From the NCBI GenBank assembly GCA_001784115.1, contig MFPD01000023.1, forward strand, positions 1 to 46,722: a stretch of DNA of 46,722 bases. The letters run 5' to 3'. The stretch's first letter is position 1. Every line of letters begins with the position of its first letter. A program made the position numbers and the translations under genes. The notes below the pieces were generated by a model. That model saw only the letters and a list, made by a program, of their open reading frames with translations. It had not been told where the DNA came from and did no database searches. Of the stretch, positions 37,530 to 45,873 are shown one piece after another. Source of the stretch: Candidatus Levybacteria bacterium RIFCSPLOWO2_02_FULL_37_18 (GTDB lineage Bacteria > Patescibacteriota > Microgenomatia > Levybacterales > UBA12049).

Positions 37530-38636
37530 TTAATCCTCAACTATAGCCGGAATGGGTTTTTTACCATTGAAAGCTATAACCCATGCCCAGTACCGTATTC
37601 TACCATTTATTAATTCATATTCAAAGATTCTATCTTTTTTTTGTACCGTCCTTATCCTAACCGGTTTCAAAAAATCTCCTTTTTGTATATCTTTCGAAAG
37701 CATCGCGGGAGATGGAAAGAAGTTTAGCTTATTACTTAGTGCTTCTTCGACTGTTTTGTAAGCAGCATGGTCAGTAATAGATACAACCCTAATTTTTCCG
37801 GTATCTATGTTTATTACTTTACTAGTAAATGTTTTTGCAAGAAGATCAATATCACTTTTTTCCAGCACAAACTCAGTAGACTTTGCGTTTCCCTCTAAAT
37901 GAATGATGTTAGTTGTTGCAGGTATGGCAACAACAGATGGATGAGAAATTAAAAAGTTTAATATTATTTGGGAGGCAGTCCTATCATATTTTTTAGACAG
38001 ATTTAAAAATATCTTTGAGTATTTTTCTGTTTTTAAAATAGTACCTGAATTTAGGGGCGTATAGGCGATAGTAGTAATTTTATTTTTTTCGCAGTAGGGA
38101 AGTAGATCGTATTCTATTGTCCGCTCAAGCAAATTATATTCTATTTCCAAAGAGACAATTGGTAATGTAGATGCTTTTTGGATATCTTTTAGAAGTCTTT
38201 GAGAGAAATTACAAACACCGATATGTCTTATCTTTCCAGCTTTAATTAATTTTTCTAAAGCTTTTAGTGTTTCTTCAATAGGAACAATGGGATTTGGCCA
38301 ATGGATTTGATAGAGATCGATATAATCAGTTTGTAATCTTTTTAAACTGCCTTCTGCAGTTTTTAAAACATCTTTGTAACTAGAATGTTCGGAAGAGAAC
38401 TTGGTTGCTATGACAACCTTATCTCGCATTCTCTTGAAAGCTTTTCCTACTAGTATTTCAGAGTAGCCATTATGATAAACTTCTGCAGTGTCAAAAAAAT
38501 TTATGCTCTTATCTAAGGCCTTTTGCATAAGATACATTAATTTTTTTTCGTCTTTTTGAATATTAGCAACAAAATTAGTTCCCAAACCGATACTGCTTAT
38601 TTTAATTTTACTTTTACCTAAATTCTTATACTTCAT
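37530..38636 (-). CDS. Aldo/keto reductase with ParB/Srx-like C-terminal domain
   Basis: AKR: FFDTAEVYHNG, VVIATKF, YQIHWPNP. C-term: FLKPVRIRTVQKKDRIFEYELINGRIRYWAWVIAFNGKKPIPAIVED. Confidence 0.78.
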   Translation of the reverse strand: MKYKNLGKSKIKISSIGLGTNFVANIQKDEKKLMYLMQKALDKSINFFDTAEVYHNGYSEILVGKAFKRMRDKVVIATKFSSEHSSYKDVLKTAEGSLKRLQTDYIDLYQIHWPNPIVPIEETLKALEKLIKAGKIRHIGVCNFSQRLLKDIQKASTLPIVSLEIEYNLLERTIEYDLLPYCEKNKITTIAYTPLNSGTILKTEKYSKIFLNLSKKYDRTASQIILNFLISHPSVVAIPATTNIIHLEGNAKSTEFVLEKSDIDLLAKTFTSKVINIDTGKIRVVSITDHAAYKTVEEALSNKLNFFPSPAMLSKDIQKGDFLKPVRIRTVQKKDRIFEYELINGRIRYWAWVIAFNGKKPIPAIVED

Positions 38637-38638
38637 CT

Positions 38639-39766
38639 TTAAAATACAATTGACGGGATTGGTTTTGAAAAATCATATAAGATCCTCCAGGCTAGGTATT
38701 TTTTTAGTTCTCCATAAAAGTCATAGCTATCCAAATAATAATAATCATTCTTTTCTAATAACTTCAGCGGTTTGAAGTAATTATATTTAACAAAAGTTTG
38801 AGCAATTGTTAGGGGAGAAGGAATTAAATTATTTTGATTTTTAAAAATCTCAAAGTTATTAAACTTCTTAAATTGCTGTGGTATTTTAATTTTTTCCATG
38901 GGTATAGTTTGAACTTTATACTGAAACAACTTATAAAATTGTTGACGTTGTTTTGCTGTCAAATTAAAATCAAAAGAGCCTACATTAGTTTTTAAATGTT
39001 CGATGTTATCAGTTCTTGAAAGGAGTATGATACTTTCTAAAGAAGTAAAATATCTAATTAAGATTTGCGATAATGTTTTGTTATATTCCTTCTGTAGGTC
39101 ATCTAAAAATGCTTGCTGTTTTTTAGTGAAATTTAAGTTTAAATGATTTAATACACCATACCCAATAATAGATATTTTATTTTCTTGATAATAATGTAAG
39201 TTTTTCAGAGCTTCATATTGGTTAAAAAGATTAATCTCAATGTGATTGGAAGATATTTTAATTTTTTTTAAGTATTTACTTGTTTGAGCAACCATAGAAA
39301 TGGAAAAGTTGCAAACACCTATAGCTCTAATATATCCTGCTAAAACAAGTTCTTCTAGGATTGTAAAAGTTTCCTCAAGTTCTACGAAAGGATTTATCCA
39401 GTGAATTTGATAGAGATCAATGTAATCAGTTCCTAATCTTTTAATGCTTTCTTTAATGGATCTTTTCAAGCCAAAATGAGTGCAATTGTCCGGGTTTACT
39501 TTACTTGATATTACAATCTGTTCCCTTTTTTTCTTAAATGTCTCTCCTAAAATAAATTCAGCATATCCTTCTCCGTAAAGCTCTGCGGTATCAAATAGAT
39601 TGATACCCCTTTCTAAGGCGAATTGATAGATTTTTTGCCGATTATGAGTTTTATCGGGGTTGTTATTTTGAAAATTGCCTATACCATTTGTTCCAAGCCC
39701 AAGTGTTGAGACTCTAATATTAGAAGAACCTAAATTTTTATAAATCATTCGATCGATATCTCCCAA
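38639..39766 (-). CDS. Aldo/keto reductase with degenerate ParB/Srx-like C-terminal domain
   Basis: LFDTAELYGEG, IVISSKV, YQIHWINP; C-term YFKPLKLLEKNDYYYLDSYDFYGELKKYLAWRILYDFSKPIPSIVF. Confidence 0.75.
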   Translation of the reverse strand: MGDIDRMIYKNLGSSNIRVSTLGLGTNGIGNFQNNNPDKTHNRQKIYQFALERGINLFDTAELYGEGYAEFILGETFKKKREQIVISSKVNPDNCTHFGLKRSIKESIKRLGTDYIDLYQIHWINPFVELEETFTILEELVLAGYIRAIGVCNFSISMVAQTSKYLKKIKISSNHIEINLFNQYEALKNLHYYQENKISIIGYGVLNHLNLNFTKKQQAFLDDLQKEYNKTLSQILIRYFTSLESIILLSRTDNIEHLKTNVGSFDFNLTAKQRQQFYKLFQYKVQTIPMEKIKIPQQFKKFNNFEIFKNQNNLIPSPLTIAQTFVKYNYFKPLKLLEKNDYYYLDSYDFYGELKKYLAWRILYDFSKPIPSIVF

Positions 39767-40176
39767 CCTTTAAAATCATCAGTTTCTACATTTGTCCTTT
39801 TTTTACTTGGTTCAACTTCATCGCTTTGCTCCAGAATTAGATTTTTTATTCTATTTCTAATTCCATTTAATTGATGTGCCATTTTTAGTAAATCATTATA
39901 ATGCTTAGGGTCCTCTTGCATTTTGTCTTTATTATTCCAAATAAATAAATTCATTTGAGCAATAACAATTATCATTCTGATTAACTTGGCAGAAAGCTTT
40001 ATCTGTTTTTGGGAGATTAGCATATCAATATCATAAGAAATTTTTTTAATTTCCAAAGCATAACTTTGTTTGTTATCTAATTTAATTTCTTTAATCTGAT
40101 CAATAGATAACGCATCAATTAAATCAGCAAGAGTCGGCAGATATTTACGATCTGTATTAGTTTTTGTTTTTTTCAT
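39745..40176 (-). CDS. Small helical protein of unknown function
   Basis: 143 aa, starts KYLPTLADLIDALSIDQIKEIKL; packed in the operon with short overlaps on both sides. Confidence 0.6.
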   Translation of the reverse strand: MKKTKTNTDRKYLPTLADLIDALSIDQIKEIKLDNKQSYALEIKKISYDIDMLISQKQIKLSAKLIRMIIVIAQMNLFIWNNKDKMQEDPKHYNDLLKMAHQLNGIRNRIKNLILEQSDEVEPSKKRTNVETDDFKGWEISIE

Positions 40177-41143
40177 ACCAGTCGGATTTGAGATACTGTT
40201 CTACAGTATTTTTAATACCATCCTCAAGAGAGGTCTTTGCGGCAAATCCAAGTAAGTTTTCTGCTCTTTTCATAGAAAGTACTCGAACAGGGTCACCTGT
40301 TGGTTTACTTGTATCCCAACTAAGTTTTGGTTTGGTAGAGATAGTATTGGCAATAGTTTGGGCAATTTTTTTTATCGTTACCCCAATGCCTGCTCCTAGA
40401 TTAATAGGTACACAAGGTGGGGCTAATTCTTGCGCTAGAAGCATTCCTTCCACAACGTCATCTACAAAGATAAAATCGCGAGTTGCATTACCATCTCCCC
40501 AAATCTTTACGGGATTTTCACCACTTACCATCCTGGCAATTAGAGCCGGAATAACTTGAGCTGTTTTGGGGTTAAAATCATCGTGAGGGCCATACACGTT
40601 TGATGGGCGAACTATTTTAGGAGCTTGCCAATTATATTCAAGCAAATAGCTTTCCGCCTGTACTTCGCCAATTCTTTTTGCAAGCCCCGGAATACGGTCA
40701 TTTTGTTTTGGCTGTCCATCCCAGACACTATCTTCAGTTTTCGGTTTATTCGATTGTGGGTAGGCACAAATACTGCTTACAAAAAGAAAACCTTTTACAT
40801 CATTTTTAAATGCCCCGTCCATTACATTAGTCTGAAAACGAAGCATTGGTACTAAAAAGCTTGCTGCTTTTGTATGTCCTATACCGACAGATCCTTTAAT
40901 TCCCACAAGATTAAAAACTAAATCCTGACCTTTGGTTATCTTCAAACAATTATCAAATTCTGTCAGATCGGTTTGGAAAAATTTAACTTTTTTGCCAAAT
41001 AATTTTTCTGCGTACTCTTTTGATTCCAAAGATGCAATGGTTATTTCACAATCATACTGTAAAAGCTTATTTACCATACAAATTCCAATCATTCCCGTAC
41101 CGCCTGCTACCAAAACTTTTTTTCTTTTATAAAATTTGCTCAT
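40157..41143 (-). CDS. GDP-L-fucose synthase-like SDR lacking the catalytic Tyr
   Basis: VLVAGGTGMIGICMV, PSNVYGPHDDFNPKTAQVIPALI, DTSKPTGDPVRVLSM; IPGLAKRIGE in place of YxxxK. Confidence 0.77.
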   Translation of the reverse strand: MSKFYKRKKVLVAGGTGMIGICMVNKLLQYDCEITIASLESKEYAEKLFGKKVKFFQTDLTEFDNCLKITKGQDLVFNLVGIKGSVGIGHTKAASFLVPMLRFQTNVMDGAFKNDVKGFLFVSSICAYPQSNKPKTEDSVWDGQPKQNDRIPGLAKRIGEVQAESYLLEYNWQAPKIVRPSNVYGPHDDFNPKTAQVIPALIARMVSGENPVKIWGDGNATRDFIFVDDVVEGMLLAQELAPPCVPINLGAGIGVTIKKIAQTIANTISTKPKLSWDTSKPTGDPVRVLSMKRAENLLGFAAKTSLEDGIKNTVEQYLKSDWYEKNKN

Positions 41144-41144
41144 T

Positions 41145-42092
41145 TTAAATTGGTTTCCAAACTATATAAGAGTAACCATCGTGATAAAAAGAACCAAACG
41201 TTCTTCTTATATCAAGAATTTTAATTTTCTTTTTTGCCTGAAGACTTTTTAAATAAGGCAGAAAACCTCTTAAGTAATTTCTCTTATCCAAATATTTTAC
41301 TGCCAAATAATCTAATAAATTATCCTGATTGTAAATTTCGTAAAGTGTCTCCACATTTATACAAGCCTTAGGTTTCTTCTTTAGAAGATAGTTTATAAAA
41401 GGTTTAAAATTTTCTCCCAGTTGTTCAAGAGTACCAATAGTTAAAACACCAGAATCTTTATCAAGCCGATATTTTTCATCTGGATTAAAAAGATCAAAAA
41501 ACTTTGCAGAAATATTTATATTAAGTTTTTCTTTTAAGGTATTAATAATATTTATAGATGATTTTGCCCAATCCAGGCCAACCAATTTCATATTAGGGAA
41601 AATTTCTGATGCTGCTACTAAATTTAACCCTGTTCCTGCGCCAAATTCATACAAAGTATTTATTCCTTTGTAATATTTATTGAAAAGATAATATCTCATC
41701 ACAATTACAAAGTCTGTTTCAAATGAATTGCTTTGAGGATCGATAAAATTATCTTGGAATCTTATGTATTCTCCCTCTTTTACAAATTTAGGAATGAGTT
41801 GATTTAAATCATAACCACTTCGTTTAAATTCCGTTAAATTCTCTTCCCAACCTTTTTCCCAATCATTCAGCCTGTGGGGTCCGGAAGTTTTTAAGTTTTT
41901 TGAATCTAAGGTTTTAATTATCCGCAAAATTGCCCTATCGTATTCTTTGCCTTCGACGATTTGATATTTAGAATTTGCTTTTGATATTACTTGTTTAGCA
42001 AGGGATGGGAAATCATTTTCTTTTGCATTAAAAATTTTAGCAAAAAATTTATAATCTAAATTATATGTATTACATGCTTTTTTCGTATTCAT
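41145..42092 (-). CDS. SAM-dependent methyltransferase-like protein (putative sugar methyltransferase)
   Basis: TLYEFGAGTGLNLVAASEIFPNMKLVGLDWAKSS, GVLTIGTLEQLG. Confidence 0.65.
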   Translation of the reverse strand: MNTKKACNTYNLDYKFFAKIFNAKENDFPSLAKQVISKANSKYQIVEGKEYDRAILRIIKTLDSKNLKTSGPHRLNDWEKGWEENLTEFKRSGYDLNQLIPKFVKEGEYIRFQDNFIDPQSNSFETDFVIVMRYYLFNKYYKGINTLYEFGAGTGLNLVAASEIFPNMKLVGLDWAKSSINIINTLKEKLNINISAKFFDLFNPDEKYRLDKDSGVLTIGTLEQLGENFKPFINYLLKKKPKACINVETLYEIYNQDNLLDYLAVKYLDKRNYLRGFLPYLKSLQAKKKIKILDIRRTFGSFYHDGYSYIVWKPI

Positions 42093-43057
42093 CGGCTTTT
42101 AAGAAATCTGTCAATTTTTCTAATAACGTGATTTGATGCTATGCCAATATGTTTATGCATGTAGTTTCTATCTCCATAAATAAAGCAGTGTCCATCTGGC
42201 AGCCCAATCCTTAGGAAATCTATCTTAATAGAGTGATCTACTAAGAAATCTGCAACTATTGTTCCTAAACCTCCATACGAAAGATGCTCTTCGAGCGTAA
42301 ATACAACTTCAAATGGTTTAATAAGTTTTTTTAAAAGCTTTTCGTTTAGGGGTTTAAGTTGATAAATATCGATTACCGCCATATCTAAACCTCTTTTATC
42401 TTTTAAATAGTTTGCAATGTCAATAGCTTTATGAGTTATTGTACCTGTTGTGATCAAGCAAGACTTTTTACCAGGTTTGAGCATTACTAAACCATCTGGA
42501 ATACTATCCATTCTTGATGAGTAAAGATCTGGGAAATTGCCCTTTTCAAAACGAATATAAGTCAACTGAGGCTTAGAATAAGCAAAGTGAGGAAATACTG
42601 CAAGATTGAAAAAATCTGTAGCGTTTAAGATTCTCATATGAGGTATGGCTCTCATAATTGCTATGTCTTGGTTGCTATGATGAGTTGGCCCATCAGCTCC
42701 ATAAGTAAAACCCGGACCAATTCCTGCTATAATTACAGGCAGATTCATAATACTTAAGTCGACTTTAATTTGTTCGTAGCAACGAAGTGTTAAAAAGGTA
42801 GAGATTGCGTGCACAAAAACTTTTTTTCCTGAAAGTGCCAATCCTGCTGCGACACTAATCATGTTTTGTTCTGCAACTCCAACATTAATTATTTGTTTAG
42901 GTAAACTTGAGTAAAATTTTTGAAAAGCGTAGGCTCCTTGATCAGCATGGAGAAGAATTACATCGTGGTCATGTGAGGCTATTTGGAAAAGCTCTTCAAA
43001 AAAGGCATCTCTCATCTCTGTATAAGCAGTATGTGGTTTTAAAAATTTTTTCATCAA
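42089..43057 (-). CDS. Transketolase C-terminal subunit (split transketolase)
   Basis: VILLHADQGAYAFQKF, NVGVAEQNMISVAAGLALSGKKVFVHAI, FTYGADGPTHHSNQDIAIMRAIP. Confidence 0.85.
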   Translation of the reverse strand: MMKKFLKPHTAYTEMRDAFFEELFQIASHDHDVILLHADQGAYAFQKFYSSLPKQIINVGVAEQNMISVAAGLALSGKKVFVHAISTFLTLRCYEQIKVDLSIMNLPVIIAGIGPGFTYGADGPTHHSNQDIAIMRAIPHMRILNATDFFNLAVFPHFAYSKPQLTYIRFEKGNFPDLYSSRMDSIPDGLVMLKPGKKSCLITTGTITHKAIDIANYLKDKRGLDMAVIDIYQLKPLNEKLLKKLIKPFEVVFTLEEHLSYGGLGTIVADFLVDHSIKIDFLRIGLPDGHCFIYGDRNYMHKHIGIASNHVIRKIDRFLKSR

Positions 43058-43872
43058 ACTAACCCTAAGTCCTTTTTAGCTAATTGTATTTGTTCTCCTT
43101 TGGGCACTCCATGGTGCCAATGATAATCATTTTCCATAAAAGAAATCCCTTTACCTTTTACGGTATCAGCGACAATAACAGAGGGTTTGGAATTCTTCAT
43201 TTGCTTAAGTTTTTTAAGCGAATTTATTATTTGTTTGAAATTATGTCCATCTATTTGAATCGTATTCCAGCCAAATGATTTCCATTTCGAAGCCAACGAG
43301 AAATTACCTGTAAAGTTCCTTGTAAAAGCGGTAGCAGCAACTTTATTATTGTCAACAATAGCTATTAAATTAGATAATTTTTGTTGTGTAGCAAATGATG
43401 CTCCTTCCCAGATAGATCCCTCATTGCATTCACCATCCCCCAATATTACTAAAGTCGAAAAACTTTTTTTATCTAACTTTGCAGATAGGGCAAGTCCACA
43501 ACCAATTCCAAGTCCATGTCCTAAAGAACCAGATGAGACCTCAACGCCTGGGATAAAATGATCAGGGTGGCCCCCTAAGATTGTTCCATTTTGTCCATGT
43601 TTGTCTAACTGCTCTTTTGGAAAGTAGCCTTTATCAGCTAGTACACAATAAAGCGCCAGACATGCATGGCCTTTACTGAAGATAATTCTGTCTCTTTCAG
43701 GATCCCCCTTTTTTTTAGGAGATAGATTAAATATTCCGGAGCAATAGATAGCAACCAGTATATCTGTTATCGAGAGCGCACCACCTAAGTGACCTTTTCC
43801 AGCACTAATTTGCATTTGAAAGGATTTTTGTCTTACCCAGTTAGCCTTTTGTTTTAAAGTATTAATATCCAT
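43054..43872 (-). CDS. Transketolase N-terminal (TPP-binding) subunit
   Basis: GKGHLGGALSITDILVAIY, GDGECNEGSIWEGASFATQQKLSNLIAIVDNN TPP motif. Confidence 0.87.
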   Translation of the reverse strand: MDINTLKQKANWVRQKSFQMQISAGKGHLGGALSITDILVAIYCSGIFNLSPKKKGDPERDRIIFSKGHACLALYCVLADKGYFPKEQLDKHGQNGTILGGHPDHFIPGVEVSSGSLGHGLGIGCGLALSAKLDKKSFSTLVILGDGECNEGSIWEGASFATQQKLSNLIAIVDNNKVAATAFTRNFTGNFSLASKWKSFGWNTIQIDGHNFKQIINSLKKLKQMKNSKPSVIVADTVKGKGISFMENDYHWHHGVPKGEQIQLAKKDLGLV

Positions 43873-44915
43873 TAGAAAGGTCCTCGGAATTTGTTTTCAT
43901 AACTATAAAAAGTTTCTTGCGATAAATCCATTTTGGCAAGTTTTAGTTTTTGTTCAACAGCTCTTATAAGTTTAATGGCATCTGTATAGAACTCATTTTC
44001 TAGTGGTCTGCAACTGGGACAATGCGTGTGAGCGAATCCGAGTCGCGTAATTTGGGATTTTAATTTATGAGATAACTTATCATAAATTCTGGTGGCAAGT
44101 TCCGCAGAAAAACCACAAAAAATCCAATCATAATCTGCAATAATTAAGTTACGTGTTTTCTCAACAGATTTTATTATCAACTCTTCATCTAAAGGAAATA
44201 TAGAGCGCGGGTCAACTACTTCAACGCTTATTCCTTGTTTTTCTAGAACTTCGCTAGCTTTTATTGCCTCAACAGCAGAATATGAAGTGGCAACAATAGT
44301 AATGTCTTTTCCTGTTTTAAGAATTTGTCCTTTGCCAATTGTAGTGGGGATAGGTTCAATAGGTACCTCATCTTCAACATCATAAAGCATCCGATGTTCT
44401 AAAACCACAACTGGATTATTATCTCGTATTGCAGATATCAATAGTCCCTTCGCATCAGCTGGCGTTGTTGGCATAACTACTTTTAGGCCTGGGATGTGAG
44501 CAAAAAATGATTGCAAGCTCTTACTGTGTTGGTATGACTGGCCCCAGCCTTTACCGATAATTGCCCGGATAACTAAAGGTACTTGTAATTTTCCATCCGA
44601 ACCGTAGCGATAACTTGCAACCATATTTACAAGTTGGTTAATAGCTAAAAGCAGAAAATCAACTCTCATATGGACATTAATTGGTCGCAGTCCACAAATT
44701 GCTGCTCCTAAACCAAAGCCCAATAGTGCTTCCTCAGAGAGAGGAGTAGAAAAAACACGCTTTGGACCAAACTTTTCCATAAGGCCTGCTGTTGAACCAA
44801 ATATTCTCTTATGATCTGCCACATCAATTCCATAGATAAAAATTGAGTTATCCCGCTCCATTTCCTGATGAAGGGCTTGGTTAATGGCATCCCGGTAAGA
44901 AACTTTTTTATTCAT
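43872..44915 (-). CDS. 2-oxoacid dehydrogenase-like E1 beta subunit
   Basis: MNKKVSYRDAINQALHQEMERDNSIFIYGIDVA, LSEEALLGFGLGAAICGLRPI, DITIVATSYSAVEAI. Confidence 0.83.
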   Translation of the reverse strand: MNKKVSYRDAINQALHQEMERDNSIFIYGIDVADHKRIFGSTAGLMEKFGPKRVFSTPLSEEALLGFGLGAAICGLRPINVHMRVDFLLLAINQLVNMVASYRYGSDGKLQVPLVIRAIIGKGWGQSYQHSKSLQSFFAHIPGLKVVMPTTPADAKGLLISAIRDNNPVVVLEHRMLYDVEDEVPIEPIPTTIGKGQILKTGKDITIVATSYSAVEAIKASEVLEKQGISVEVVDPRSIFPLDEELIIKSVEKTRNLIIADYDWIFCGFSAELATRIYDKLSHKLKSQITRLGFAHTHCPSCRPLENEFYTDAIKLIRAVEQKLKLAKMDLSQETFYSYENKFRGPF

Positions 44916-45873
44916 AAAATGTGTTTTTCAACAGTTCATAAGAATCAGGAAATGGGGCATCGATAGCCTTTTGAAAACTCTCATTTACTTGTTTGTCGAT
45001 ACGCTTCTCAAGTTTTAGAATCTCTATATCGCTCACCTTTATTCTTTTTAATTTACCTCTAAGTAACTTAACCGGGTCCTTTTTTTGCCAGCCTATAAAC
45101 TCTTTTTTATTTCTATAGCCTGCATTAAAATCTTCATGTACACCGACATGTTCTAAATAACGATAGTATTTTAGATGCAAAAATGCAGGCATATGGTCCT
45201 TTTTGATTGAATTAATTGCTTGCAAAGTTAGGTTATAAATTTGCTCTGCATCTGTAGTTTCTTTCTCAAAAACAGAAATATAATATTGTTTAATTATATT
45301 AACCAAATTTTTGTACCCGCGTCTTAATATAGGAGGATTATGGACTGCAAAACCATTATCTTCACAAACAAAAAGTACCGGAAGGCGCTTTAGGCAGGCA
45401 ATGTTTAGACTTTCCCAAAAAACACCCTCATCAACTGCCCCATCGCCAAAAAATACTGTCACTATCTGCTTCTTTTTAAGATAAACACCGGCAAACGCTG
45501 CGCCGACTGCCAAGGGTATAGTACTGCCAACAACCGCAGAAATTCCCAGTAACCCATCATTTGGTGATAAAAGGTGCATGGAGCCCCCTTTTCCTTTTAA
45601 AACACCAGTAACCTTGCCAAGCATTTCGGCAAAAAATTTGTCAGTTTCTTCTGTTGCTGCTAAGTACAAACCATGACTTCTATAAGTGCCAAAAGTAAGA
45701 CTATTTTGACCTAAGGCAGTATATACACCAGAGACTATAGCTTCTTCTCCCATCGACATATGCATCGGTGTTTTCATCTCGTTATTGTCATAATGTTTAA
45801 TGATTAACTCCTCAGCAGTCCTGATTAAATAAACTTTTTTATAAAGATTTAAAATCAATTTTTTTCTATTCAT
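44908..45873 (-). CDS. 2-oxoacid dehydrogenase-like E1 alpha subunit (TPP-dependent)
   Basis: LIRTAEELIIKHY, HMSMGEEAIVSGV, GKGGSMHL, FFGDGAVDEGVFWESLNIACLKRLPVLFVCEDN. Confidence 0.87.
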   Translation of the reverse strand: MNRKKLILNLYKKVYLIRTAEELIIKHYDNNEMKTPMHMSMGEEAIVSGVYTALGQNSLTFGTYRSHGLYLAATEETDKFFAEMLGKVTGVLKGKGGSMHLLSPNDGLLGISAVVGSTIPLAVGAAFAGVYLKKKQIVTVFFGDGAVDEGVFWESLNIACLKRLPVLFVCEDNGFAVHNPPILRRGYKNLVNIIKQYYISVFEKETTDAEQIYNLTLQAINSIKKDHMPAFLHLKYYRYLEHVGVHEDFNAGYRNKKEFIGWQKKDPVKLLRGKLKRIKVSDIEILKLEKRIDKQVNESFQKAIDAPFPDSYELLKNTFYE

